A stretch of DNA of 64,000 bases from Hydractinia symbiolongicarpus (GCF_029227915.1 NC_079875.1:20889001-20953000), one strand, 5' to 3'. Counted from the stretch's first letter, positions 32,701-44,200 are shown. Made by a program: numbers and translations. The notes: a model not told the origin generated them from the sequence alone.

Positions 32701-33080
32701 CTACATCTTCTAACTATTTGAATTAACTAAGTTTACCTTGAACGCAAATCTTCAACTACACCAGTTAACTTGTTATTTTCTAACTGCAACAAAGCCTTTT
32801 CCTTTGCAGTATCGTCCAATAATTTTCTTGCTTCTGCAAGTTCTGTTTCAAACAAGCTTCGAACATTTGCGACTTCCCTAGAAACATTTTCTTTCGAGGT
32901 CGATATTTCTGCAGATAGTTTGGTATTTTGGTGCTCCAGATATCTCATACGATCGATGTATGTTGCTAAACGATCATTTAGATCTGAAAGTTCTTCTTTC
33001 TCTTGAACTCGTGTTCTTACATTAGGAGACTGAAAAAATGCCCTGCTTGGACTCTTTCGACCTTCCGGTGTGATAGGCAT
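23710..33080 (-). CDS. LMN: nuclear lamin, 10 coding exons
   Basis: Encodes a B-type-like nuclear lamin of 552 residues, the intermediate-filament protein of the lamina under the inner nuclear membrane. Exons (minus strand): 33080-32737, 27491-27209, 26541-26374, 26201-26076, 26008-25788, 25606-25435, 25262-25149, 25010-24894, 24472-24401, 23751-23710. All splice sites are GT-AG and the phases join without a break. The head has TP and SP Cdk1-type sites (T4, S10, S18). The rod runs from about 34 ([16 protein letters not shown]) to 379 ([20 protein letters not shown] at 353-372, then KLLEGEE). The NLS GTKRSR is at 397-402, the lamin-tail Ig fold at about 425-535, and the CaaX box CAVM at 549-552, which predicts farnesylation. 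Rod length fits the long coil-1B lamin form. Start: the first ATG two bases after a pyrimidine-AG acceptor. Confidence 0.95.
24401..24472 (-). CDS. LMN: lamin coding exon 9 (last tail strand)
   Basis: Residues 516-539, [16 protein letters not shown] then PNIRRSRK. Acceptor TTTTATAG|ATT, donor AAG|GTATGG. Reading on into the intron gives five more codons (VWSRF) and then a stop. Confidence 0.9.
24894..25010 (-). CDS. LMN: lamin coding exon 8 (lamin-tail domain)
   Basis: Residues 477-515, starting IWSNSTGV (the conserved VTIW junction with exon 7) and ending VINNESE. Donor GAG|GTCAGT. A second usable donor, AAA|GTGAGG, lies 5 bases earlier but would shift the frame. Confidence 0.9.
25149..25262 (-). 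CDS. LMN: lamin coding exon 7 (lamin-tail domain)
   Basis: Residues 439-476, including LGGWHVQR and the strand [16 protein letters not shown]. Acceptor ACATTAG|GAT, donor ACA|GTATGT. Confidence 0.92.
25435..25606 (-). CDS. LMN: lamin coding exon 6 (NLS, start of tail)
   Basis: Residues 381-438: an SSP Cdk1-type site, RRGTKRSR nuclear localisation signal, a serine- and acid-rich linker, then [13 protein letters not shown], the first strand of the lamin-tail domain. Acceptor TTTACAG|G, donor ACA|GTAAGT. Confidence 0.93.
25788..26008 (-). CDS. LMN: lamin coding exon 5 (coil 2 end)
   Basis: Residues 308-380 plus two bases. It carries the hallmark rod-end motif [20 protein letters not shown]. 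Acceptor TTGTAG|AAT, donor CAGAG|GTAGCT. Confidence 0.95.
26076..26201 (-). CDS. LMN: lamin coding exon 4 (coil 2 start)
   Basis: Residues 266-307 ([20 protein letters not shown] onward). Acceptor GATTTAG|TAT, donor AAG|GTAAG. Phase 0 on both sides. Confidence 0.92.
26374..26541 (-). CDS. LMN: lamin coding exon 3 (coil 1B end)
   Basis: Residues 210-265 ([13 protein letters not shown] through LEEAYKQK). Acceptor TTTGTAG|GAG, donor AAA|GTAAGG. Phase 0 on both sides. Confidence 0.92.
26760..27110 (+). repeat. tRNA-derived SINE in lamin intron 2
   Basis: The head has A box TGTGGTAGAGCG and B box GGGTTCAAACCCC at tRNA-like spacing (about 26796-26848). It lacks full acceptor stems and CCA context, so it is not a tRNA gene. 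A body of about 200 bp follows, then CTATCCTGGGTAAATAATAG and a (TAA)n tail. The same 3' end closes the minus-strand fragment at 4075-4260. The element is antisense to lamin. Confidence 0.8.
27209..27491 (-). CDS. LMN: lamin coding exon 2 (coil 1B)
   Basis: Residues 115-209, a heptad-rich coil including [20 protein letters not shown] and [13 protein letters not shown]. Acceptor TTAATTAG|G, donor AAG|GTATAT. Ends in phase 0. Confidence 0.92.
27750..28340 (+). pseudogene. LINE RT C-terminal fragment in lamin intron 1
   Basis: In shifting plus-strand frames I read [13 protein letters not shown], then [26 protein letters not shown] and [13 protein letters not shown]. These are characteristic of the region after the RT palm in CR1/Jockey-like LINEs. 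Numerous stops and indels. It matches the style of the fragment at 12020-12298 and probably belongs to the same family. It is 5'-truncated as is usual for LINE copies. Confidence 0.75.
28430..28512 (+). repeat. dispersed repeat with 14-bp palindrome
   Basis: A short CATCATTATCATT run is followed by CTCGGCTTAACGTCCG, TTTTCCATGCTAGCATGG and GTTGGACAGG. The core CCATGCTAGCATGG is a perfect palindrome. I recall this string as a recurrent conserved SINE-type domain in invertebrate genomes, a recollection not checked here. It lies in lamin intron 1, antisense to the gene. Confidence 0.5.
28883..29200 (+). other. unrecognised intronic ORF, 105 codons
   Basis: An open frame inside lamin intron 1 (opposite strand). 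Ser/Glu-rich N-terminal half ([18 protein letters not shown]) and a more basic C-terminal half with [16 protein letters not shown]. Composition looks protein-like, but I recognise no family, start context or poly(A) signal. It could be part of a mobile element or an exon of an antisense gene. Confidence 0.25.
29860..30474. mobile_element. foldback element with long inverted arms
   Basis: The left outer arm (AAAGGGAGCCTGAGGTGTAA, then TTGGACTTATATTATAGAGC) is the near-complement of the right arm ending at 30474. The inner arms also pair: TTTAGACCTGTTAAGGGGTG near 30070 with its complement near 30400, CCCAGGCCT at 30173 with AGGCCTGGG at 30291, and CAATCAAATTTTGTGAGTAA with its complement around 30225. 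The result is a nearly complete snap-back. A second inverted-repeat unit follows directly. No ORF of substance. Confidence 0.75.
30482..30662. mobile_element. second, related foldback unit
   Basis: TTTAATTATGCTGCATAAAT (30483) recurs inverted at 30635-30662. A copy of the same word also sits at about 29995 inside the larger foldback, and TTTTAGACCTGTTGAGGGAT aligns with the 30070 segment. The two units are therefore family members, probably nested or tandemly inserted in lamin intron 1. Confidence 0.65.
30663..31379. other. lamin intron 1, nothing recognised
   Basis: AT-rich intron sequence with no supported gene or element. Confidence 0.5.
31380..31612. repeat. possible old SINE-like repeat
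   Basis: GGGATTCGAATCCG resembles a B box in either orientation and is followed by a (TAG)n run. Upstream, CAATGCTTCCACCACTTT resembles GATGTGCTTCCACGACTTT in the body of the SINE at 26760. The similarity is weak and the ends are unclear. Confidence 0.35.
31613..32736. other. lamin intron 1, exon-1-proximal part
   Basis: No supported gene. A cluster of GCTAGCTAGG/TAGCTAGC words near 32668-32702 is low-complexity. Confidence 0.45.
32737..33080 (-). CDS. LMN: lamin coding exon 1 (head, coil 1A)
   Basis: Residues 1-114 plus two bases of codon 115. Contains [20 protein letters not shown] and the rod-initiation motif. Donor AAG|GTAAAC at 32736. It ends in phase 2 and joins exon 2 to complete Arg115. 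The following intron is the longest of the gene (27492-32736). Confidence 0.93.
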
Positions 33081-33082
33081 GC

Positions 33083-33330
33083 CTAAAAAAAGTTGTGTTT
33101 ATCTGTAATGTATGACTTTTAAAAATAATGCAAATATATACTAGCTATGCCACCACAGAACTTCTTGAACTCAAATCAAGACTCCGGCGAACGTGTTCCA
33201 AAAGAGTGCAGATAATGATGACCCATTCAACAACAATAAAGAGCGGCCCGCTTCATACTTACAACGACCCCTATCAATGAGTTGGCGCGAAAAATTAAGG
33301 AGGGGCGCGGTATTTAAAAGGTCGACTTTT
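33083..33330 (-). promoter_or_regulatory. lamin promoter and putative non-coding exon 1
   Basis: A pyrimidine-rich AG acceptor (33084-33083) lies two bases before the ATG. A good donor GTAAGT sits at 33262-33257, which would give a 180-bp 5'-UTR intron and a non-coding first exon ending at 33263. Just upstream on the minus strand are TTTTTCGCGCCAA (E2F-like, about 33293-33281) and a TTTAAATA TATA-like box (about 33318-33310). E2F control would fit a cell-cycle-linked lamin. Alternatively the acceptor could receive a trans-spliced leader. Confidence 0.45.
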
Positions 33331-33601
33331 AATTTCACAGCGGGCGAGCCTGGAGGAGGAGAGGGGGGTATTTATGTATTGTAAAGGTATCACATTATTT
33401 TTTTTTGCTAATAACAAAAAGACATTAGTAGTAAAATTAAAATAAAAATCTCGGAGGAAAGTAGACCATGTCTACTCAGTGCAGCCTTCCCCCTCTTCAA
33501 TTTATCAATATCCTTCTCAAGATCGGTGATATCCATATTCCTTTTCACCCGGCTTTCTGATCGTTTCGATATGTGAACGCTTTCTATCTTTCGAAAATTT
33601 T

Positions 33602-34286
33602 AGAATCAAAGTAAACGGTCAACTAACGAGGACATGCATAAAATGCCTCGATGCTGGCAAGGCCCTCCGGGAACGTAACAGATGCCCCCATGGTTGGCGG
33701 GGATCCGCCTGTAAAGAATGCGGTGGTAGAGATATATGCAGGCATGAAAAGGTGAGGGCTTTTGCGATTTGGCCTCATGAAAGACAGAGATCCAGGTGTA
33801 AAGAATGCGGGGGGAGTCAAATTTGCCACCATCAGAGGGTGAGATCCACTTGCAAGGAGTTTAAAGGCGGCCAGATTTGTAAACATAAAAGACAGAGAAC
33901 TCGCTGTAAGGACTGCGGGGTGAGTCAAATTTGCCACCATCAAAAACGAAGGTGGCAATGCCCTATATGCGACCCCGACGGAGATATCGCTGCTGTTGTA
34001 CGATGTCGAACCCACAAGGCTCTAAAGGGAAACAAGGAGCTCATTTCCCAGGAGTATCTGCGGTATCGCTACCCTGCAGGCCCATATTGAGGCCCAGTTT
34101 GTCGGTGGTATGACCTGGGACAATTATGGAGAGTGGCATATCGACCACAGGGTGGCAATTCAATACAAGAAAAATGGGGATGATTCTTCGCTTGCCGAGG
34201 TGGCAAAATGGCTGCACTACACCAATACCCAACCTATGTGGGCGAGTGAAAACATGTCAAAATGCAACCGTTTCGTCTCAGAATAA
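33602..34286 (+). pseudogene. zinc-loop/HNH endonuclease relic, giant-virus or algal type
   Basis: The first part has repeated metal-binding loops of the form CKECGG-x2-IC-x-H-x4-R-x2-C (CKECGGRDICRHE, CKECGGSQICHHQ, CKDCGVSQICHHQ), ending RRWQCPICDPDG. In another frame, after about 34060, follow GMTWDNYGEWHIDHRVAIQY and LHYTNTQPMWASENMSK, an HNH nuclease domain with the HIDH metal site and conserved Asn. This combination is one I know from large DNA viruses and algae, not animals. One frameshift separates the two parts. One loop has Phe for its second Cys (CKEF) and another lost half a repeat. No in-frame ATG was found upstream. It lies head-to-head with lamin, 84 bp before the satellite starts. 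Confidence 0.75.
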
Positions 34287-37200
34287 AATGGCTACTCTTA
34301 TGATCATGGCGGGGGGCGGCGCTAATTAACGCCTTAGCCTTTTCGGGCACTAACTTTCTATTTAGTAAACTGAAGACGACTTGGGTCGTTGTCGCGCATT
34401 GAGACTGGAACGACTAGTCCAATGGTAACCTGCGCAGGCAGGTGAAACCACATGATTTACATGTGAGGCCTTTATTAGACTGCAAAAAGCCATATTACAG
34501 CCTTTATAGGACTGTGCACGTAGTTAAGAGTGTTGTAAGGCAACGGCGCTAATGAAAACAACTTGGGACGTTGTAGCGCATTGAGACTGGAACGACTAGT
34601 CCAATGGCAACTTGTCCAGGCAGGTGAAACCACGTGATTTACGTGTGAGGCCTTTTTAAGACTGCAAAAAGCGATATTACAGCCTTTATAGGACTGTGCA
34701 CGTAGTTAAGAGTGTTCTAAGGCAACGGCGCTAATGAAGACGACTTGGGTCGTTGTCGCGCATTGAGACTGGAACGACTAGTCCAATGGTAACCTGCGCA
34801 GGCAGGTGAAACCACATGATTTACGTGTGAGGCCTTTATTAGACTGCAAAAGGCCATATTACGGTCCTTATAGGACTGTGCACGTAGTTAATAGTGTTCT
34901 AAGACGACGGCGCTAATGAAAGCGACTTTGGACGATATAGTGCATTGAGACTGGAACGACTAGTCCAATGGTAACTTGTCCAGGCAGATGGAACCAAGTG
35001 ATTTACGTGTGAGTCCTTTATTAGACTGCAAAAAGCCATATTACAGCCTTTATAGCACTGTGCACGCACTTAAGAGTGTTCTAAGGCAACGGCGCTAAGG
35101 AAAACCATTTGGAACGTTGCAGTGCATTGACTATGGAAGGAATATTCCAATGGTAACCGGCGCAGGCATCTGAAACCACTTGGATTACGTCTGCGGCCTT
35201 TATTTGACTGCAAAAGGCCATATTACGGCCTTTATAGGACTGTGCACGCAGTTAATGGTGTTCTAAGGCGACGGCGCTAATGAAAGCGACTTTCGACGAT
35301 GAAACGCATTGAGACTGGAAAGACTAGTCCAATGGTAACCTGCGCAGGCAGATGGAACCACGTGATTTACGTGTGAGGCCTTTATTAGACTGCAAAAAGC
35401 CATATTACAGCCTTTATAGGACTGTGCACGTAGTTAAGAGTGCTGTAATGCAACGGCGCTAATGAAAACGACTTGGGACGTTGTAGCGCATTGAGACTGG
35501 AACGACTAGTCCAATGGTAACCTGCGCAGGCAGGTGAAACCACGTGATTTAGGTGTGCGTCCTTTATCAGACTGCAAAAGGCCATATTACGGTCTTTATA
35601 GCACTGAGCACGTAGTTAAGAGTGTTCTAAGGCGACGGCGCTAATGAAAACGAGTTTGGACGATGTAGTGCATTGAGACTGGAACGACTAGTCCAATGGT
35701 AACCTGCGCAGGCAAATGGAACCACGTGATTTAGGTGTGCGTCCTTTAATAGACTGCAAAAGGCCATATTACAGCCTTTATTGGACTGTGCACGTAGTTA
35801 AGAGTGTTCTAAGGCAACGGCGCTAATGAATACGACTTGGGACGTTGTCGCGCATTGAGACTGGATCGACTAGTCCAATGGTAACCTGCGCAGGCATCTG
35901 AAACCGCTTGATTTACGTGTGAGGCCTTTATTAGACTGCAAAAAGCCATATTACAGCCTTTATAGGACTGTGCACGTAGTTAAGAGTGTTGTAAGGCAAC
36001 GGCGCCAATGAAAACGACTTGGGACATTGTAGCACATTGAGACTGGAACGACTAGTCCAATGGCAACTTGTCCAGGCAGGTGAAACCACGTGATTTACGT
36101 GTGAGGCCTTTATTAGACTGCAAAAAGCGATATTACAGCCTTTATAGGACTGTGCACGTAGTTAAGAGTGTTCTAAGGCAACGGCGCTAATGAAGACGAC
36201 TTGGGTCGTTGTCGCGCATTGAGACTGGAACGACTAGTCCAATGGTAACCTGCGCAGGCAGGTGAAACCACATGATTTACGTGTGAGGCCTTTATTAGAC
36301 TGCAAAAGGCCATATTACAGCCTTTAAAGGACTGTGCACGTAGTTAAGAGTCTTCTAAGGCGACGGCGCTAATGAAAGTGACCTTAGACGTTGTAGCGCA
36401 TTGAGACTGGAACGACTAGTCCAATGGTAACCGGCGCAGGCATCTGAAACCGCTTGATTTACGTGTGAGGCCTTTATTAGAATGCAAAAAGCCATATTAC
36501 AGCCTTTATAGGACTGTGCACGTAGTTCAGAGTGTTGTAAGGCAACGGCGCTAATGAAAACGATTTGGGACGTTGTAGCGCATTGAGACTGGAACGACTA
36601 GTCCAATGGCAACTTGTCCAGGCAGGTGAAACCACGTGATTTACGTGTGAGGCCTTCATTAGACTGCAAAAATCGATATTACAGCCTTTATAGGACTGTG
36701 CACGTAGTTAAGAGTGTTCTAAGGCAACGGCGCTAATGAAGACGACTTGGGTCGTTGTCGCGCATTGAGACTGGAACGACTAGTCCAATGGTAACCTGCG
36801 CAGGCAGGTGAAACCACATGATTTACGTGTGAGGCCTTTATTAGACTGCAAAAAGCGATATTACAGCCTTTATAGGACTGTGCACGTAGTTAAGAGTGTT
36901 CTAAGGCAACGGCGCTAATGAAGACGACTTGGGTCGTTGTCGCGCATTGAGACTGGAACGACTAGTCCAATGGTAACCTGCGCAGGCAGGTGAAACCACA
37001 TGATTTACGTGTGAGGCCTTTATTAGACTGCAAAAGGCCATATTACAGCCTTTAAAGGACTGTGCACGCAGTTAAGAGTGTTCTAAGGCGACGGTGCTAA
37101 TGAAAGTGACCTTAGACGTTGTAGTGCATTGAGACTGGAACGACTAGTCCAATGGTAACCTGCGCAGGGAGATGGAACCCCGTGATTTACGTGTGAGGCC

Positions 37201-38299
37201 TTTGTTAGACTGCAAAAGGCCATATTTCGGCCCTTATAGGACTGTGCACGTAGTTAATAGTGTTCTAAGGCGACGGCGCTAATAAAAGCGACTTTGGACG
37301 ATATAGTGCATTGAGACTGGAACGACTAGTCCAATGGTAACTTGTCCAGGCAGATGGAACCAAGTGATTTACGTGTGAGTCCTTTATTAGATTGCAAAAA
37401 GCCATATTACAGCCTTTATAGGACTGTGAACGTAGTTAAGAGTGATGTAAGGCAACGGCGCTAATGAAAACAACTTGGGACGTTGTAGCGCATTGAGACT
37501 GGAAGGAATATTCCAATGTTAACCTGCGCAGGCATCTGAAACCGCTTGATTTAACTGTGCGTCCTTTATTAGACTGCAAAAGGCGATATTACAGCCTTTA
37601 TAGGACGATGCACTTAGTTAAGCGAGTTCTAAAGCGACGGCGCTAATGAAAACGACTTGGGACGTTGTAGCGCATTGAGACTGGAAGGACTAGTCGAATG
37701 GTAACCTGCGCAGACAGGTGAAAACACGTGATATACGTGTTAGACCTTTATTAGACTGCAAAAGGCCTTATTACGGCCTTTATAGCACTGTGCACGTAGT
37801 TAAGAGTGTTCTAAGGCCACGGCGCTAAGGAAAGCGACTTTTGACGATGAAGCGCATTGAGAATGGAACGACTAGTCCAATGGTAACCTGCGCAGGCAGA
37901 TGGAACCACGTGATTTACGTGTGAGGCCTTTATTAGACTGCAAAAAGCCATATTACAGCCTTTATAGGACTGTGCACGTAGTTAAGAGTGTTGTAAGGCA
38001 ACGGCGCTAATGAAAACGACTTGGGACGTTGTAGCGCATTGAGACTGGAACGACTAGTCCAATTGCAACTTGTCCAGGCAGGTGAAACCACGTGATTTAC
38101 GTGTGAGGCCTTTATTAGACTGCAAAAAGCGATATTACAGCCTTTATAGGACTGTGCACGTAGTTAAGAGTGTTCTAAGGCAACGGCGCTAATGAATATG
38201 ACTTGGGTCGTTGTCGCGCATTGAGACTGGAACGACTAGTCCAATGGTAACCTGCGCAGGCAGGTGAAACCACATGATTTACGTGTGAGGCCTTTATTA

Positions 38300-41200
38300 G
38301 ACTTGGGACGTTGTAGCGCATTGAGACTGGAACGACTAGTCCAATGGTAACTTGTCCAGGCAGATGGAACCACGTGATTTACGCGTGAGCCCTTTATTAG
38401 ACTGCAAAAAGCCATATTACAGCCTTTAAAAGACTGTGCACGTAGTTAAGAGTGTTGTAAGGCTAATGAGAACGACTTGGGACGTTGTAGCGCATTGAGA
38501 CTGGAACGACTAGTCCAATGGTAATCGGCGCAGGCAGCTGAAACCGCGTAATTCACGTGTTAGGCCTTTATTAGACTGCAAAAGGCCATATTACAGCCTT
38601 TAAAGGACTGTGCACGTAGTTAAGAGTGTTCTAAGGCGACGGCGCTAATGAAAGCGATCTTGGACGTTGTAGCGCATTGAGACTGAAAGGAATATTTCAA
38701 TGGTAAGCTGCGCAGGCATCTGAAACCGCTTGATTTAAGTGTGCGTTCTTTATTAGACTGCAAAAGGCCATATTACGGTCTTTATAGCACTGTGCACGTA
38801 GTTAATAGTGTTCTAAGGCGACGGCGCTAATGAAAGCGACTTTGGACGATTTAGTGCATTGAGACTGGAACGACTAGTCCAATGGTAACTTGTCCAGGCA
38901 GATGGAACCAAGTGATTTACGTGTGACTCCTTTATTAGACTGCAAAAAGCCATATTACAGCCTTTATAGGACTGTGAACGTAGTTAAGAGTGATGTAAGG
39001 CAACGGCGCTAATGAAAACGACTTGGGACGTTGTAGCGCATTGAGACTGGAAGGAATATTCCAATGGTAACCTGCGCAGGCATCTGAAACCGCTTGACTT
39101 AAGTGTGAGCCCTTTTATAGACTACAAAAAGCCATATTACAGCCTTTATAGGACTGTGCACGTAGTTAAGAGTGTTGTAAGGCAACGGCGCTAATGAGAA
39201 CGACTTGGGACGTTGTAGCGCATTGAGACTGGAACGACTAGTCCAATGGTAATCGGCGCAAGCAGATAGAACCACGTGATTTACGTGCGAGGCCTTTATT
39301 AGACTACAAAAGGCCATATTACAGCCTTTATAGGACGATGCACGTAGTTAAGCGTGTTCTAAAGCGACGGCGCTAATAAAAACGACTTGGGCCTTGTAGC
39401 GCATTGAGACTAGAACGACTAGTCCAATGGTAACTTGTCCAGGCAGATCGAACCACGTGATTTACGTGTGAGGCCTTTATTAGACTGCAAAAGGCCATAT
39501 TACAGCCTTTAAAGGACTGTGCACGTAGTTAAGAGTGTTCTAAGGCAACGGCGCTAATGAAAGTGAACTTGGACGTTGTAGCGCATTGAGACTGGAAGGA
39601 CTAGTCCAATGGTAACCTGCGCAAGCAGATAGAACCACGTGATTTACGTGCGAGGCCTTTATTAGACTGCAAAAGGCCATATTACAGCCTTTATAGGACG
39701 ATGCACGTAGTTAAGCGTGTTCTAAAGCGACGGCGCTAATGAAAACGACTTGGGACGTTGTAGCGCATTGAAACTGGAAGGACTAGTCGAATGGTAACCT
39801 GCGCAGACAGGTGAAACCACGTGATTTACGTGTTAGACCTTTATTAGACTGCAAAAAGCCATATTACAGCCTTTATAGGACTGTGCACGTAGTTAAGAGT
39901 GTTGTAAGGCAACGGCGCTAATAAGAACGACTTGGGACGTTGTAGCGCATTGAGACTGGAACGACTAGTCCAATGGTAATCGGCGCAAGCAGATAGAACC
40001 ACGTGATTTACGTGCGAGGCCTTTATTAGACTGCAAAAGGCCATATTACAGCCTTTATAGCACTGTGCACGTAGTTAAAAGTATTCTAAGGCCACGGCGC
40101 TAAGGAAAACCACTTGGAACGTTGTAGTGCATTGACAATGGAAGGAATATTCCAATGGTAACCGGCGCAGGTATCTAAAACCACTTGATTTACGTGTGCG
40201 GCCTTTATTTGACTGCAAAAGGCCATATTGCAGCCTTTATAGGACTGTGCACGCAGTTAATGGTGTTCTAAGGCGACGGCGCTAATGAAAACGACTTGGG
40301 ACGTTGTAGCGCATTGAGACTGGAACGACTAGTCCAATGGTAACTTGTCCAGGCAGATGGAACCACGTGATTTACGCGTGAGCCCTTTATTAGACTGCAA
40401 AAAGCCATATTACAGCCTTTAAAAGACTGTGCACGTAGTTAAGAGTGTTGTAAGGCTAATGAGAACGACTTGGGACGTTGTAGCGCATTGAGACTGGAAC
40501 GACTAGTCCAATGGTAATCGGCGCAGGCAGCTGAAACCGCGTAATTCACGTGTTAGGCCTTTATTAGACTGCAAAAGGCCATATTACAGCCTTTAAAGGA
40601 CTGTGCACGTAGTTAAGAGTGTTCTAAGGCGACGGCGCTAATGAAAGCGATCTTGGACGTTGTAGCGCATTGAGACTGGAACGACTAGTCCAATGGTAAC
40701 TTGTCCAGGCAGATGGAACCACGTGATTTACGCGTGAGCCCTTTATTAGACTGCAAAAAGCCATATTACAGCCTTTAAAAGACTGTGCACGTAGTTAAGA
40801 GTGTTGTAAGGCTAATGAGAACGACTTGGGACGTTGTAGCGCATTGAGACTGGAACGACTAGTCCAATGGTAATCGGCGCAGGCAGCTGAAACCGCGTAA
40901 TTCACGTGTTAGGCCTTTATTAGACTGCAAAAGGCCATATTACAGCTTTTAAAGGACTGTGCACGTAGTTAAGAGTGTTCTAAGGCGACGGCGCTAATGA
41001 AAGCGATCTTGGACGTTGTAGCGCATTGAGACTGGAAGGAATATTTCAATGGTAACCTGCGCAGGCATCTGAAACAGCTTGATTTAAGTGTGCGTTCTTT
41101 ATTAGACTGCAAAAGGCCATATTACGGTCTTTATAGCACTGTGCACGTAGTTAATAGTGTTCTAAGGCGACGGCGCTAATGAAAGCGACTTTGGACGATT

Positions 41201-44200
41201 TAGTGCATTGAGACTGGAACGACTAGTCCAATGGTAACTTGTCCAGGCAGATGGAACCAAGTGATTTACGTGTGACTCCTTTATTAGACTGCAAAAAGCC
41301 ATATTACAGCCTTTATAGGACTGTGAACGTAGTTAAGAGTGATGTAAGGCAACGGCGCTAATGAAAACGACTTGGGACGTTGTAGCGCATTGAGACTGGA
41401 AGGAATATTCCAATGGTAACCTGCGCAGGCATCTGAAACCGCTTGACTTAAGTGTGAGCCCTTTATTAGACTACAAAAAGCCATATTACAGCCTTTATAG
41501 GACTGTGCACGTAGTTAAGAGTGTTGTAAGGCAACGGCGCTAATGAGAACGACTTGGGACGTTGTAGCGCATTGAGACTGGAACGACTAGTCCAATGGTA
41601 ATCGGCGCAAGCAGATAGAACCACGTGATTTACGTGCGAGGCCTTTATTAGACTACAAAAGGCCATATTACAGCCTTTATAGGACGATGCACGTAGTTAA
41701 GCGTGTTCTAAAGCGACGGCGCTAATAAAAACGACTTGGGCCTTGTAGCGCATTGAGACTAGAACGACTAGTCCAATGGTAACTTGTCCAGGCAGATCGA
41801 ACCACGTGATTTACGTGTGAGGCCTTTATTAGACTGCAAAAGGCCATATTACAGCCTTTAAAGGACTGTGCACGTAGTTAAGAGTGTTCTAAGGCAACGG
41901 CGCTAATGAAAGTGAACTTGGACGTTGTAGCGCATTGAGACTGGAAGGACTAGTCCAATGGTAACCTGCGCAAGCAGATAGAACCACGTGATTTACGTGC
42001 GAGGCCTTTATTAGACTGCAAAAGGCCATATTACAGCCTTTATAGGACGATGCACGTAGTTAAGCGTGTTCTAAAGCGACGGCGCTAATGAAAACGACTT
42101 GGGACGTTGTAGCGCATTGAAACTGGAAGGACTAGTCGAATGGTAACCTGCGCAGACAGGTGAAACCACGTGATTTACGTGTTAGACCTTTATTAGACTG
42201 CAAAAAGCCATATTACAGCCTTTATAGGACTGTGCACGTAGTTAAGAGTGTTGTAAGGCAACGGCGCTAATAAGAACGACTTGGGACGTTGTAGCGCATT
42301 GAGACTGGAACGACTAGTCCAATGGTAATCGGCGCAAGCAGATAGAACCACGTGATTTACGTGCGAGGCCTTTATTAGACTGCAAAAGGCCATATTACAG
42401 CCTTTATAGCACTGTGCACGTAGTTAAAAGTATTCTAAGGCCACGGCGCTAAGGAAAACCACTTGGAACGTTGTAGTGCATTGACAATGGAAGGAATATT
42501 CCAATGGTAACCGGCGCAGGTATCTAAAACCACTTGATTTACGTGTGCGGCCTTTATTTGACTGCAAAAGGCCATATTGCAGCCTTTATAGGACTGTGCA
42601 CGCAGTTAATGGTGTTCTAAGGCGACGGCGCTAATGAAAACGACTTGGGACGTTGTAGCGCATTGAGACTGGAACGACTAGTCCAATGGTAACTTGTCCA
42701 GGCAGATGGAACCACGTGATTTACGCGTGAGCCCTTTATTAGACTGCAAAAAGCCATATTACAGCCTTTAAAAGACTGTGCACGTAGTTAAGAGTGTTGT
42801 AAGGCTAATGAGAACGACTTGGGACGTTGTAGCGCATTGAGACTGGAACGACTAGTCCAATGGTAATCGGCGCAGGCAGCTGAAACCGCGTAATTCACGT
42901 GTTAGGCCTTTATTAGACTGCAAAAGGCCATATTACAGCCTTTAAAGGACTGTGCACGTAGTTAAGAGTGTTCTAAGGCGACGGCGCTAATGAAAGCGAT
43001 CTTGGACGTTGTAGCGCATTGAGACTGGAACGACTAGTCCAATGGTAACTTGTCCAGGCAGATGGAACCACGTGATTTACGCGTGAGCCCTTTATTAGAC
43101 TGCAAAAAGCCATATTACAGCCTTTAAAAGACTGTGCACGTAGTTAAGAGTGTTGTAAGGCTAATGAGAACGACTTGGGACGTTGTAGCGCATTGAGACT
43201 GGAACGACTAGTCCAATGGTAATCGGCGCAGGCAGCTGAAACCGCGTAATTCACGTGTTAGGCCTTTATTAGACTGCAAAAGGCCATATTACAGCTTTTA
43301 AAGGACTGTGCACGTAGTTAAGAGTGTTCTAAGGCGACGGCGCTAATGAAAGCGATCTTGGACGTTGTAGCGCATTGAGACTGGAAGGAATATTTCAATG
43401 GTAACCTGCGCAGGCATCTGAAACAGCTTGATTTAAGTGTGCGTTCTTTATTAGACTGCAAAAGGCCATATTACGGTCTTTATAGCACTGTGCACGTAGT
43501 TAATAGTGTTCTAAGGCGACGGCGCTAATGAAAGCGACTTTGGACGATTTAGTGCATTGAGACTGGAACGACTAGTCCAATGGTAACTTGTCCAGGCAGA
43601 TGGAACCAAGTGATTTACGTGTGACTCCTTTATTAGACTGCAAAAAGCCATATTACAGCCTTTATAGGACTGTGAACGTAGTTAAGAGTGATGTAAGGCA
43701 ACGGCGCTAATGAAAACGACTTGGGACGTTGTAGCGCATTGAGACTGGAAGGAATATTCCAATGGTAACCTGCGCAGGCATCTGAAACCGCTTGACTTAA
43801 GTGTGAGCCCTTTATTAGACTACAAAAAGCCATATTACAGCCTTTATAGGACTGTGCACGTAGTTAAGAGTGTTGTAAGGCAACGGCGCTAATGAGAACG
43901 ACTTGGGACGTTGTAGCGCATTGAGACTGGAACGACTAGTCCAATGGTAATCGGCGCAAGCAGATAGAACCACGTGATTTACGTGCGAGGCCTTTATTAG
44001 ACTACAAAAGGCCATATTACAGCCTTTATAGGACGATGCACGTAGTTAAGCGTGTTCTAAAGCGACGGCGCTAATAAAAACGACTTGGGCCTTGTAGCGC
44101 ATTGAGACTAGAACGACTAGTCCAATGGTAACTTGTCCAGGCAGATCGAACCACGTGATTTACGTGTGAGGCCTTTATTAGACTGCAAAAGGCCATATTA

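Noticed and set aside
32770-33006. 78-codon plus-strand ORF
   Set aside because: Antisense shadow of lamin exon 1.
33623-34015. 130-codon minus-strand ORF
   Set aside because: It is antisense to the zinc-loop repeats; its internal repetition mirrors the loops. The plus-strand reading has the real motifs.
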